Notes: generated by a model not told the origin, from the letters alone. Shown: positions 27,184 to 37,814, numbered from the stretch's first letter. The stretch is DNA of 64,000 nucleotides from Panagrolaimus kolymaensis (GCA_028622995.1 JAJQJQ010000008.1:1-64000), one strand, 5' to 3'. Program-made: numbers and translations.

Positions 27184-27605
27184 CTGAAAAGGTTTATTAA
27201 AATGTGGAGATGTTATTAATGAATAAATATTCCAGCAACTAACTGTTGTAACAAAAAGCAATAAATGGTAAAAGTTGTAAAAAATTTATTTATTTAAACA
27301 TCCAATAAAAACATAAACATAGCTACCACTTTTTCATCATTCAGATGCAACAAGAGCCTTGGGATCCATTCATTCATTTTACCAAATCCCAATAATTCCA
27401 AGATTTTTGTCCATTAATCCTTCTCCTCCACCGCGAATATATAACTTTCATAGGTGAGTAAATATTCCATATTTGTTATTCACATCTTTTATGATTTTGT
27501 TCAGAAAATTCATGGGATGTTAATTTATGCTGTTTGAGCCTTGGGATCATAATCATTTCCAGTACATAATCATTAACTAATAACCATGATTAACAAAATC
27601 ATTAA
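27184..27605. other. Non-coding gap between the finger relic and the second JmjC gene
   Basis: No open frame worth naming. It holds part of the duplicated transposase upstream region, the second ATATTCGCGG motif (27431-27440), and two CCTTGG motifs near 27357 and 27538. I saw no clear AATAAA close behind the JmjC stop. Confidence 0.55.
27431..27440 (-). promoter_or_regulatory. ATATTCGCGG motif, copy 2
   Basis: Coding-strand ATATTCGCGGTGGAGGA, about 170 bp downstream of the second JmjC gene's stop. The extension GGAGGA is close to that of copies 4 and 5. Confidence 0.5.
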
Positions 27606-28794
27606 TCAAGTTCCATCCGTAACAATTTTTATAAAGCTCCAATCTTGACAAGCATTGACACGCATTTGTCTAGAAGCAATAACAGGATGACGATCAGCAT
27701 AAAAATTTACTCCTTCTGACAAATTATATCCTAGATCAACTGATTGGTTCCAGCCCTAAATAATAACTTTTTATAAAAATACAACTAAAGTAAAGTCTTA
27801 CTTGGGTAATGACGATATCTCCTGGGAGTTGAATACCATAATACCATCTAATTCCATGGTCTCTAAGAATTTGAAGATCAATGATGAGATCAGCATGCAA
27901 GAAAGGAGAGCAGCAGCCTTTTCTCCATTCATTTCCACGGAGATAGTTAAGTTTTACTTCATCTTCTGGATGAATACCAATATATCCCTAAAAATAAGTT
28001 AATCAAAACAAAGATTAATTCAAAAGTACTAACTTTACCAGCCGAAGTTGGAAACAAAATGTTTACCGAAGATAAATCTCCATGTTCCACGTGCAAGACA
28101 CTAATGTTGTGATAAGATCCTCGGTATGTTTTCGAAGTAGTTATTCCTTGGATTTCATTGTCCTGCAAGAACAAAAAAAAAGTTTTTAATATCAAAAAGA
28201 AATAACTTAATTTTAATAGTTCTCTTAAAGGGCCTTGGATTCGATTCTGGTTCCAATGAAGTGGAAAGTGTTCACCATAATCTGCCATCATTTGTAATAG
28301 GGAAAAGCTGCTGTTTTCGATTGATTTGAAAACATTTGTCATATTTTTTCTTGTTAGCAATTTTTCTGTTAAAGTTTTTGCTTCTTCAAAATTTAGTTTT
28401 GTTTGATTCTTCATTGATATTATTTGATCAATTAAACGAATATCCAAAATTACTTTTTTTTTGAAGTCGATTGGCTTGTTCACAAAATAAATACCATCGA
28501 TCATCGGAATCAATAATGCCTTGGTCATTTTGTTATCATCGGCCTCGGTGGTGATCATTGCATCTTGAATTTCCACGGTTTTTTGAAACTCATTATCAGG
28601 ACGAATCTATAAATAAAGAAATAAAAGTAATCTTGAGATTAAAAAATTACTATAAAAAAAGGATATTTGCTTGCGCCTTTCTTTTGCCGAAAATATTCAG
28701 TTGCCTTGGGTATATCATATTTTCTCATTTTCGACATACTAAGATGAAAAACAGGAACAGCAATTCCATCAGAAAGAGCATCTGTTGATTGCAT
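27606..28794 (-). CDS. Truncated JmjN/JmjC protein, probably inactive paralogue
   Basis: Exons 28794-28651, 28606-28211, 28162-28034, 27987-27802 and 27755-27606 give about 334 residues. Exons 1, 3 and 4 (144, 129 and 186 bp) are the same length as in the neighbouring JmjC gene, so the two are duplicates. JmjN-like start (IAVPVFHLSMSKM, YFRQKKGA). Of the Fe(II) ligands, His and Glu of HVE (about 204 and 206) remain, but the third, the GFH position, is GWN (about 288), so iron binding should fail. The 2-oxoglutarate Asn (VNILF) and Lys (SAGK) remain. The second Cys of the Zn-binding CxC is Asp (CQD). The exon-2 donor reads TTAAGT at 28210 instead of GTAAGT; the nearest GT, four bases on, breaks frame. 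The long C-terminal half of the paralogue is missing. It may be a decoy or binding-only protein, or a decaying gene. Confidence 0.75.
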
Positions 28795-28810
28795 GACCAA
28801 AAGTAAAATC

Positions 28811-28816
28811 TTTATT
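28811..28816 (-). terminator. Possible polyadenylation signal behind the KDM4-like gene
   Basis: AATAAA on the coding strand, 180 bp after the stop of the large JmjC gene but only about 17 bp before the ATG of the smaller one. The two genes are packed tightly and could share one primary transcript. Confidence 0.35.
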
Positions 28817-28995
28817 TGTAGTAAAGAAATAGGAGATTCCTTAATAATACTTGATTATGCTTTTTCATAGGTTGGATAAGATATTCCACAAGTTTTTAAC
28901 TGTTGAAGCTTTTACGACACTAACACATAATATTCCTAGAAATGTTTTATTGAAAGAAAACGAAAATATTAAAGTAAACAAAAATAATCATTATT

Positions 28996-31532
28996 TTATC
29001 CATATGTTTCATTCCATACAAGCCCAGGGATGCGGTAGTTTGAATCAACACCAAATTCTTTGTTCCAATTTTCCTCAGTTTCAAAAACATGATTCCAATA
29101 TCCAACATCAGCATCCAGGGAATCCAATGCAGCACGAAAAAGTTCCAAATTTTCCTTGGAATGATAATAAATGAAATCACGAATAACTTCTTTCACATAA
29201 TATCCAGCATCAAAAAGATTCTTTAGTTCCTGGGGTGTATCAGCATACATTTTAACAAGAGCATTATAAAGAAGCCTTCTGTTTTGTAGTTTGCCTTGGT
29301 TGTCTTCAGCTTCTTCCTTTCTTTTCTCAAAGTTGATATTTCTGTACCATTTGCCAGTTGAGCGGTATTCAGCTATCCATTTATCAGCGTTCTTGATTTG
29401 GTTTCGACATCCTTTCAATTTATCCTTGAACCAAGTTGCCATGTTACCACTTTCCCGGGATCTTTGAGATTCAGCTGCTTTGTTCATCATTTGAAATTTA
29501 TCCTTGGCTTTCTTTCTGCTTGCTTGAGCATCCTTTCTTATATTTGTATTCTTTCGAATCTTTTTTGCCTGGGTAGTTCTCCTATCAGCACTCTTTTCAA
29601 CGGCCTTTGTTATAGCTTGACCCATTCCATCAACCATTCTCTGTGCATTTGTTACAGCAGCTTCTCGCGCTTCAATAGCATTATTTCTTAAAGTTTCAAC
29701 AACATCTGATATTTCTGGATCTTGCTGGATTTCTGAGAGGCTTCTACGTGGACGTTGAGCAATGGTTCCTTGAAGAGCATCTGGAGCTTTTCTTTTCCTT
29801 GGATTTTCTTTCATTTCTTCTGTGGTATCATCAGTTTCATCATCATCAGTATCATCCATGGAGCTATCTCTTCCTTCAAGTGTCCCAATATAAAATGGAT
29901 CGATTTCTGGAGTTCTTTCACGTCCCCCGCGAATATCATCATTGCCTTGGTTAGCTTCATCATCAGAAGTTGAATCAGCAGGTTTATCATTGCCTTGGTT
30001 AGCTTCATCATCAGAAGTTGGATCAGCAGGTTTATCATTGCCTTGGTTAGCTTCATCATCAGAAGTTGGATCAGCAGGTTTATCATTGCCTTGGTTAGCT
30101 TCATCATCAGAAGTTGGATCAGCAGGTTTATCATTGCCTTGGTTAGCTTCATCATCTTCATCAGAGAGAGGAGGAGTTTCTTCAGGGTTATCGATAATTC
30201 TATTAAGCTTAAGTCCTTGCCTTGGAGCATCATTATTTTCAACTTCATTTGAATCCAATTCATCATTTATTTCCTCGGGATTTAAACCATTTGTGATTGC
30301 AAGAAAACGTCGTTCGCCACCATAAATGAATTCTTCAATCTTTTTCCATGAGTTAAAATTGGAATAAAGACTTAATCGAGAAAGACATTGGCAAGCTTTT
30401 CTTCGACGAGCAATTACCAAATGCCGATCAGAATAAAAGTTGACAGCTTCGGCCAAATTGAATCCAAGGTTAATAACTTGATGAAAGCCCTAAAAATCTT
30501 GTTTAAGCATCTTAAAATCAAATAATGTGTTTCTTACTTGGGTAACAATTATATCTCCAGGGCGTTGAATTCCATAATACCATCGGATTCCATGGTCTCT
30601 TAGAATTTGAAGATCAACGATGAGGTCCGCATGCAAGAAAGGAGAACAACAGCCTTTTCTCCAGTTAGTTCCTAGGAGTCCACTGATTTTTACTTCGTCA
30701 TCAGGGTGAAAGCCAAACCATGCCTAAAACAATAAGTAAGACTAATTATTAGTATGAAAAAAAGTCACTTACTTTTCCAGCAGAAAAAGGAAATAAAATG
30801 TTAGCCGAAAAAAGATCAGCATTTTCCACATGCATAGCACTCATTGTTTGTCGAGATCCTCGGTAAACGTATGAAGTAGTCACTCCTTCGATGTCTTCAT
30901 CCTGTAATTATTCACGATTAAAAAATATGGAACCAAGAAAATTTTTACCTTGCAAACTTCTCTCAAAGGGCCTTGGATTTTATTCATATTCCATTTTACA
31001 GGAAAATCTGGATTTTGTTCAGCAATGGTTTCCAAAATTGAAAAGTGAAGATCTTCTTTGTATTCAAAAGAGGTTGGCATATTTTCCCGGGATAGCATTA
31101 ATTCAAGGACAGCTTCTTCTTGTTCGATTGAAAGCACTGGTTGATTTTTCATAGATTCCGAATGTTCCAAAAAGCTAGCTCTTCCATCCATGGAGTTATC
31201 ATCTCTTTTATCCTTGGTTATACTGTAAATTCCATCGATCACTGGAGTCAAAGTTTTCTTTGTAATAACATTTTCAAACGCCTCGGAGATCATTGATTCG
31301 TCTATTCCCAGGATTCTTTGAAATTCTTCATCGGTCCGAATCTATAAAACAAACGGTAAAAAAGGAAATGCTTAAGAGTTCAACTTACGATAAAAAAAGG
31401 ATACCGAGATGCACCTTTTCGGTTCCTGAAGTAATCAGTTGCCTGGGCTAACCCTAATTCTTTCATTTTTGCCAGTGAAATGTTGTAAACAGGAACAGGA
31501 ATTCCACCATATAAAGCAGCATTTGACGTCAT
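28996..31532 (-). CDS. KDM4-like JmjN/JmjC histone demethylase carried by a transposon
   Basis: Five exons (31532-31389, 31341-30949, 30901-30773, 30723-30538, 30489-28996), all in frame, give 781 residues. A JmjN-like segment (IPVPVYNISLAKM, about 11-23) is followed by a JmjC domain at about 180-320. Visible ligands: Fe(II) His203 and Glu205 (MHVEN) and His287 (GFHQ); 2-oxoglutarate Asn213 (SANILF), Lys222 (SAGK) and Tyr190 or Tyr192; and a Zn site of the KDM4 kind, Cys247/His253 (C-x5-H) with Cys317/Cys319 (CQC). KDM4 enzymes remove methyl groups from histone H3 Lys9 and Lys36. I infer the same class of activity here, not the exact residue. The second half is unlike known demethylases: an acidic region with four to five 16-residue repeats containing NQGN, a Lys/Arg-rich coil (about 550-600), then a conserved-looking tail with aromatic residues. 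No PHD or Tudor domain is visible. It faces the divergent promoter. Confidence 0.9.
29927..29936 (-). promoter_or_regulatory. ATATTCGCGG motif, copy 3
   Basis: Lies within the coding sequence of the KDM4-like gene, just downstream of its minisatellite, again sense to the gene. Confidence 0.45.
29938..30155 (-). repeat. 48-bp minisatellite inside the KDM4-like gene
   Basis: Units start at 29938, 29986, 30034 and 30082, with a partial at 30130, nearly identical. Each encodes the 16 residues DDEANQGNDKPADPTS and each holds one CCTTGG (CCAAGG in the sense strand). The length is a multiple of three, so copy number can change without breaking frame. Confidence 0.95.
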
Positions 31533-31877
31533 TTCATAAAGTTCAAATTTTAAAAATGAAGTAAAATTTCGCGATTATTGTTTTAAAAAATCTTAGAAAA
31601 TTTTCAAAGAAACAAACATGCAAAAATATCAAAGCCTTTCGAAATTTACTCTTTGCGCGAATAAATCAGTGAGCAATTGCTCGCCTAAAAATTCGCAGCT
31701 TTTCATGTTTGATTTTTTCTTTTCATTTTTATCACTTTTTTACTTTTTAAAACGCATTTTCTAAACTTCAAAATTAAAAAAAAAACATTCTTGAATTGCT
31801 CTTTGGTCACATTATTTCGCGAAATTATTGCCGCTTTTTTAATATGTTTATAATCTTTTTGATTTCGTTTTATAGCT
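31533..31877. promoter_or_regulatory. Central divergent promoter region
   Basis: This 345-bp gap separates the two gene clusters, so it should drive both. It contains a perfect 12-bp palindrome GAGCAATTGCTC (31671-31682), a nearby TTGCGCGAATAAAT, and a direct repeat: ATTTCGCGATTATTG at 31566-31580 and ATTTCGCGAAATTATTG at 31814-31830. CGCG is rare in this AT-rich sequence, so three here is notable. I see no clear TATA box. TTTTATAG lies 2 bases before the first rightward ATG and could be a trans-splice acceptor. Confidence 0.65.
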
Positions 31878-33146
31878 ATGAATCTCAATTCAAAGTTTGC
31901 TGCTGATGATTACCATCTTCCTGAAGAATCTCAAATGAAAAATGGATTTTATGTTTGGTATCCTGCCGAACATCAACATCTTCCTGAACATGATCCATTT
32001 CAACTTACTCCTGGGCAAGAAATGGATGGAAATGCCAATGAAAGTGAAACCATGGAAGAAAAATATGGCACCCAAGGATCAAGTAATATGTTAATCTCTC
32101 AATGGATGGACAATAACCAAGGCAAACGTATCAAAAAAATTGATGAATGCAACAATGAAGAAAATTGCGTCAAAGCCATGGAAAAGATGGATTTAACTAT
32201 TGATAACGAAGAGGTAAGGCTTTTGAAAAGAGAACTTTTGTTTATATAAAGAGATTTTTAGGAAATCAATGATCTACCAATTCACCAAGGATGGCATGTC
32301 TGTCAGATGGTATTCAACAACAAAGCCCTGGATGTTCAATTAAACTGCGGAAATACTATGATTGTTGATGCCGCTCTTCCAGTGCTTAGTGATTTTCTGT
32401 GTAATATGAAAGCAGATGAAGCACTTGTTCTATTGTTTCAAGTTTTCAAAAAAGATGCTGTCAATGCTCCCAAGGAAAATTGGATGAAATTTACCAAGGA
32501 TGTCTCATCAGTAACCATCAATGGAACTTTATGTATGGAAAATTTGGAATGTGTTCTTCCTTCATTATTAACAACCAAGGCTTTAACTCTAAACCGCTTC
32601 GAAATGGTCACAAATGGTAGTTTGCAAACACTGGGAAAACTTTTTCCTCCTGGGCTTGAAAAGTTATAGTAAGTACTTTTTTTCCATTTTCAAGCTTATA
32701 TTTCACTTTTTTTTAGTTATGATTGCCGTGGAACCGATAACGCAAGTTTTATCGATAACATCAGTGCTTTACATGAAGTATATTTTCTTGGAGTTTCAAA
32801 AGGGAAACAAACTCTTAAAGAAGTTGCCCTTATCGTCAATGATTTTTGTATTTGTAGTCACCTTGGATCGCATCTTGAAGTAAGTTATTTTTCAATTCGA
32901 TTCCTAATAACTTTGCTTTTTTAGAAACTTCTCGCAGTAATCTCAAATGATAACTCCATGGCTGCTGTATTTTCATCTTTCCCAGGCGAACCAATCATGT
33001 TTAACTATCTTATCAACCAAGGATTTCGTCATAGCCACGTTGGATATGTTGCTGATATCAAAAACACCATGGAAAAGTTCACGTTTTGGATTCAAACGTT
33101 TGATAGAAAAGAAATTGGTCTTGGATTTCGCTTAGAAAACCATTGA
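31878..33146 (+). CDS. Unknown protein A1 (paralogous to 35622-37731)
   Basis: Exons 31878-32213, 32262-32668, 32717-32879 and 32925-33146 join in frame to give 375 residues. The ATG follows TTTTATAGCT. The N-terminal 110 residues are acidic and low in complexity. The rest alternates short hydrophobic strands and leucines (NWMKFTKDVSSVTI, LECVLPSLLTT, YYDCRGTDNASFIDN, VALIVNDF) in a pattern resembling the leucine-rich tails of nematode F-box-type proteins, but no F-box is seen. I do not recognise the family. Exon 3 is 163 bp, as in its paralogue A2, and the Y-D-x-RGTDN-SFIDN segment is shared. It is the first gene right of the divergent promoter. AATAAA lies at 33209-33214. Confidence 0.8.
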
Positions 33147-33208
33147 TGTTAAAATTATTATTATTTTGTTGTAATCCAGGGCTTGTTTTTCATGTAGCTA
33201 TTAAATTT

Positions 33209-33214
33209 AATAAA
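33209..33214 (+). terminator. Polyadenylation signal (AATAAA) of A1
   Basis: AATAAA 63 bp after the A1 stop codon. Confidence 0.55.
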
Positions 33215-33275
33215 AGAATAATTTCCTTAATTGCTTTCAGTAAATTTCCAAATTTGTTTGAAACAAATAACCAAT

Positions 33276-33285
33276 ATATTCGCGG
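33276..33285 (+). promoter_or_regulatory. ATATTCGCGG motif, copy 4
   Basis: Followed by AGGATGAG; copy 5 is followed by AGGATGTC. It lies about 130 bp after the A1 stop. Confidence 0.5.
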
Positions 33286-33599
33286 AGGATGAGAAACTTT
33301 CAAATTAGCATCAACCAAAATATCATCTTGACGCGAAATGTCTCTTTTCCCATGCACATTACGGTAACGATGGAAGAAGCTTTTGTAAAATTTCATTTTT
33401 TGTATGATTCATTCTTACGCAAATTTTATTGTCTAAGAAAGTCATTGTTAAAGATTTAGAATTCATTGTTCTTCTTTCAAAAGCTTTTTTCCTCCATCTT
33501 TTTCAATCGTTTCATAAAAGCATTTACTTTTTATTTCCACATCTTTCGTGATGTATTTTTTTACGCGATTTTTTCGTTTGCTAAATTTTTGTTTTTTAG

Positions 33600-35412
33600 A
33601 TGGCTCAAAATCCGAACGACAAATATATTGAAGAACTATTAAAAGGAGTAAGTCCATTACCTTTTAAACTTTATTTTACACCTTAACTATTTCAGTTCAC
33701 TCCTGATGTTCAAGAACAGCTTAGGCAACACTTTATGAATCGAAGTGTGGCTGAAATTCAAGCATTTCTTCTGGGCAATCAAAACGTCAACCAAGGAAAT
33801 GCTCCACCAGCTGCTATCCAAGGAACTAATGGATCTCAAGGAATTCGTCGTATTAATCCACCAGCTGCTCTCCAAGGAAATGCTCCACCAACTACTTTGC
33901 AAGGAAATGCTCCACATCCAGTTATCCAAGGAAATGGCCGATCTAATCTAAACCGAGGAGCACCATATGATACATCTGGAAGAAATAATTCTATTCGAAG
34001 AACTCGTGGTTTTCAACAAAGCGCACCAAATCCAGGGCTTCCACCAATGGAAACTCATCAACAACCATCTCGTCGTGCTCCATTGGATTATGAACAACAA
34101 CAACGGAGTTATGAACAACAAAGGATTTTTGGAAGACAAGTGCGCAACCAAGGAAATGAAGCTATTCAAGTTGATGAATATTATGGTGCTACTCCTGCTG
34201 ATATTCTTACTGGTAATCCGAGGCCATTTTCTTCTGGACATAACAGACAACCTCAATATGGAAGTGCTGAATATCAACGTAAGATGGTTGAATTACACGA
34301 ACGTCAAAGAAGGCTCATTGAGAATCCTGGGAAACCATTATCAAGACGTCCATCGCTGGATGCATTTTTGGAGCATGTAATTAAAGGTGAAAACAAAGTT
34401 GAAGGTAAGGTTATTTTTAGTTTTTAAGCGCTCACGTTTATCTTTTAGATCCTCGTGAAATCCAAGGAAGGCTTCCGTTCTCAAAAGCATTTCGAAATCC
34501 ATGGAATGAAACAAATCGGAGCTGTAAGAATTATATGAATGCTGTAAGTGAATTCACAATCACTGGATCCCAGGCGTTTCACTGTTGCTTAACAACTTCC
34601 TTGGTAAAACAAGTTGAAATCTTCCATGGCTATGTTGATGTTACTTTTACTGATAATACTAAAGCTCGCGTGGACCATGGCTTTCTCGATCGATATATGA
34701 CTTCATTGATAACAACCAAGGATTTCACTGTAATATGCAAAACCAAGGAAACCAAGGATCAAACCAAATACGTCGTTATGGATGAATGGGATACATTTTT
34801 ACTAAATGTTCAATCTTTTAATTTGGTTGGAAACTTCAAGCGTCGGTTAGTACTCAAGCTCCTGAATGCTGTTGGAACAATCACCAAGGCTTCTATTATG
34901 GTAGAAGACTTTAGTGAAACTCATATTGAAGAAATTATTGGTTGCTTACCACGGGATCTAACAACTTTAACGTAAACTTTTTAAAGTAAAATGTTTTCTA
35001 ATTAAACGTTTTTTAGCATGGATTCAACTAAATGGATGAATGGCGAATGTGTTGAAGCATCTGGTACGCTGCATGCTCATTTTTCCCAGGAAGCAAAAAT
35101 TGAACGTTTGGTTTTGATTGTTAACGCTTTCCCAAGGACCGAGATGCTCAATCAAACGCTTAGAGTAAGTAATTTTGAAATTAGTTACAGTGCTTATCCA
35201 AGCTTTAATTTCAGTATGTAACTGAATGTGCTACTCCCGAGGCTGATATCACTTTCTTGTTCAACCATGGCATTACTGATGAAGTTTATGAAATTCTTAT
35301 TGCTGTTGGTTTCACATTGGCTTACACCTGCAATCGCTTCGACCATGGCTATAAAATGTTTGTTAGAAAGAATGGAGAATTACGCATCACCCTGGGCTTA
35401 TCTCTTAAATGA
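33600..35412 (+). CDS. Unknown protein B1, Gln/Asn/Pro-rich N-terminus (paralogous to 37926-39163)
   Basis: Exons 33600-33647, 33696-34404, 34449-34971, 35017-35164 and 35215-35412 join in frame to give 541 residues. GTTTTTTAG abuts the ATG, leaving no room for a conventional leader. Exon 1 encodes only 16 residues (MAQNP...LLKG), as in paralogue B2. Residues 17-250 are disordered-looking: repeats of QGNAPP, then Gln-, Arg- and Tyr-rich sequence (EQQQRSYEQQR). The C-terminal 280 residues share the strand-and-leucine pattern of the other three rightward genes (DEWDTFLLNVQSFNL, IIGCLPRDLTTLT, RLVLIVNAFPR). No known domain recognised. About 25 CCNNGG motifs fall in this gene in several frames, giving QG, TK and PR pairs. 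AATAAA lies at 35485-35490. Confidence 0.8.
33791..33938 (+). repeat. Degenerate in-frame repeat in B1 (CAAGGAAATGCTCCACC)
   Basis: Five or six imperfect copies built round CCAAGGAAATGCTCCACC, encoding QGNAPP-like units. As in the KDM4-like gene, the expanded unit contains the CCAAGG motif. Confidence 0.75.
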
Positions 35413-35484
35413 AGAAATTGTTTCAAACTCTTATCCAAGGCATTATCATCATACATTTGTATTCCAAGGCCATTGAATTTATTA

Positions 35485-35490
35485 AATAAA
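35485..35490 (+). terminator. Polyadenylation signal (AATAAA) of B1
   Basis: AATAAA 73 bp after the B1 stop, before the 209-bp gap to A2 ends. Confidence 0.55.
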
Positions 35491-35621
35491 GTTTATGTGT
35501 TTTATTTCTCTTTGTTTTTTTGATATTTGTTATCCGTTTTTTGCTGTTTTTACTTACTTTGAAGAAAAGATTGTTTTTCATACAAATATTAACTTTTTAG
35601 GTAATTTCCAAATTATAAACT

Positions 35622-37731
35622 ATGTCTGGACTTATTCCATCAACTACAACCAACAAGCCACCTGGCACTGATGACAATCCACCACCTGCTGGACAAAATG
35701 TTCAACAACCAAGGCAACCATGGCATCGACCACCCAAAGGATATTGTGTGGAAACAGATCCAACGGGAAGACTATGGTATGTCCCAGCTCGTGATCCACC
35801 TCAAGGACCTGTTTTCTTCTATCCGTTGCCTCAATTAATTCAACCAAGGCTTCACAATCCAATGATTATGCAACAACCTTTCAATGGACACCAAGGAAAT
35901 GATAATTTGGGCTATCTATCATCGGACTCCAATCGTTCAAATATGTTCCAAAGTTCGATGCCTGTTTACAATCAAAACCAAGGATTCCAAAGTCCAATGC
36001 CTGTTTACAATCGAGGCCACGGAATTCCACCACCAGCAATGTACCAGCAGATGCAATATCAACAAAGAATGGATCCAAGGCAAATGTTTACTCATCCAAT
36101 GTCGGCTCCTCCACCTTCTTTTGCTGGTTTTGGTAATAATAGCCCGGTTAGTTAAATTTTTGCATGAAACAGCTATTGTAATTTGTTTTTAGGTTATGTT
36201 CTATCAACCAACATTTGCTCCTCGTACAAGTCAATTAGGATATAATCCATTTTCAATGCAAGAACAACAAGCTAATCCCAGGGCATATTTCAATCCATGG
36301 CAGAATCAACATCAACCTATGGGATGGAACTCATCAAACCAATTGCAAAACCAAGGAAATGATGGAATGGAAAGTGAAATTCATCGACCTGCACCTGCTC
36401 CACAAATCCCCACTGCTGCGCCTATTGCTCCATCGGAACCTATTGCAGCTGATGTACCAACTACAGCACTTGATAAAGAAAAAGAAAAAACTACCAAGGA
36501 ACCCAAAGTGGAACCCAAGGAAGAGGTTGAAGCTGTAAAAAGAAATGTTACAACGGCACCAAATCTTCTTGCTTCAAATCTTCTTGGATATCAATCTGAT
36601 GACGAAAGCGGTGTTTACACTGCTTCAAATGGTGGTTCAGAAATATCCATGGATAATGTAAGTTAAATTAAAGTCGTAAGTTTATATTAAAACTTTATTG
36701 TTTAGGATTTACCGCAACCCGAAGCTGAATTATACTGTCCTTTTGATGGATCAAAAGTTAGTATTACCAAGGCAAAGCCAGATCCAGCTTTTACCGAGGA
36801 AGCAACAACCTATAATGTCTCCTGCCGCAAAAGCTTGGTTATTAAAATGATCTTCCGGGGAAACTTGATTAGTATCATTTTCGACACCTTGGATGTGATT
36901 GAAATCTCTGTTATCGACTTGATCTTCTTCCTAAGATTGAATCAAGCTGCTCGTGAACTTTCCATGGTCTTCCAAGTCTATCGAAGAAGTGTCTTATGTG
37001 TTTTACCTGATGGATGGCTGCATTTTACCCGGGCAATGGTATCTTTAGTAATCCGAGGAAAAGTTGGTGTTGAAAGCTTGGAAGCTATGCTACCGACTTT
37101 GATCCATTTGGAACATCTTAGTTGTCCATTGATTGCTTTTACAAACATTGGACGCCTTAGATCTCTTACTGATCATCTTCCAGGGAAACTAAACGAATTT
37201 TAGTAAGTTTTAAACCTTTTCCATTTAATTAACATAAATATATCTTTTTTAGTTTCGACACCCGAGGCACTGACAACTCTTCGTTCATCGATAACACCAC
37301 CGTGCTCTGGAGTGATTACTATGTTCGAACAAAAAGCCGAAAAAGATGCTTTCGAAGTTTGACTTTGATTGTTGATGATTTTGCTCCAAGGATTGCCATG
37401 GCTTATCAACTTGATGCAAGTTCAATTTATATTATCGAATTATTAATCAAACTTTTTGTAGAGATTAAGTGATATGCTTATTAATAAAAAAACGTCCCAG
37501 GCTGCTATTATTACAACCATGTTTGGAACTGATGGAATCAAGGAAGTGCTGGACTTTTTCGATTTCAAATACAGCCACTATGGAATGATCAAAGGATTCG
37601 ACGAAACCTGGGAACAATATGATTACTGGCGTGGTTTACACAATGGCTACACTATCTACCTTGGCTTCAAAACTCCTGGGAAACAATCAACAAAAGAACT
37701 TGAACTCCTCAACGTTATTCAAAAAGATTAA
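35622..37731 (+). CDS. Unknown protein A2, Pro/Gln/Asn-rich N-terminus
   Basis: Exons 35622-36146, 36193-36657, 36706-37202, 37253-37415 and 37462-37731 give 639 residues in frame. The fourth intron starts GCAAGT (a GC-AG intron); reading it this way gives QLD joined to RLSDM, matching the A1 join. A CTTTTTAG acceptor lies about 20 bases before the ATG. Residues 1-300 are low-complexity: a proline-rich start, two MPVYN repeats, many QG and PR pairs, then an acidic/lysine stretch (KEKEKTTKEPKVEPKEE). The C-terminal half matches A1: DGWLHFTRAMVSLVI, LEAMLPTL, YFDTRGTDNSSFIDN, LTLIVDDF. A prion-like or scaffold role is possible but unsupported. AATAAA lies at 37815-37820. Confidence 0.8.
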
Positions 37732-37814
37732 TTCCATTGCTTTATATTTGTACCAAGGATTTTTGCTTAGTTTCAATGCTTTTTGTGTTTTGTTTATGCA
37801 TGGCTTCTTTTATT

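Larger units (their letters stand above)
33147..33599. other. Intergenic gap between A1 and B1
   Basis: About 450 bp without a gene. It contains the A1 polyadenylation signal (33209-33214), the fourth ATATTCGCGG motif (33276-33285), and TTTTTTAG immediately before the next ATG. One CCAGGG motif lies near 33178, and CGCG-type words occur near 33330 and 33564. Confidence 0.6.

Noticed and set aside
29811..30325. Alternative long open frames across the 48-bp minisatellite on both strands
   Set aside because: A repeat length divisible by three keeps several frames open; only the frame continuous with the JmjC domain has conserved context.
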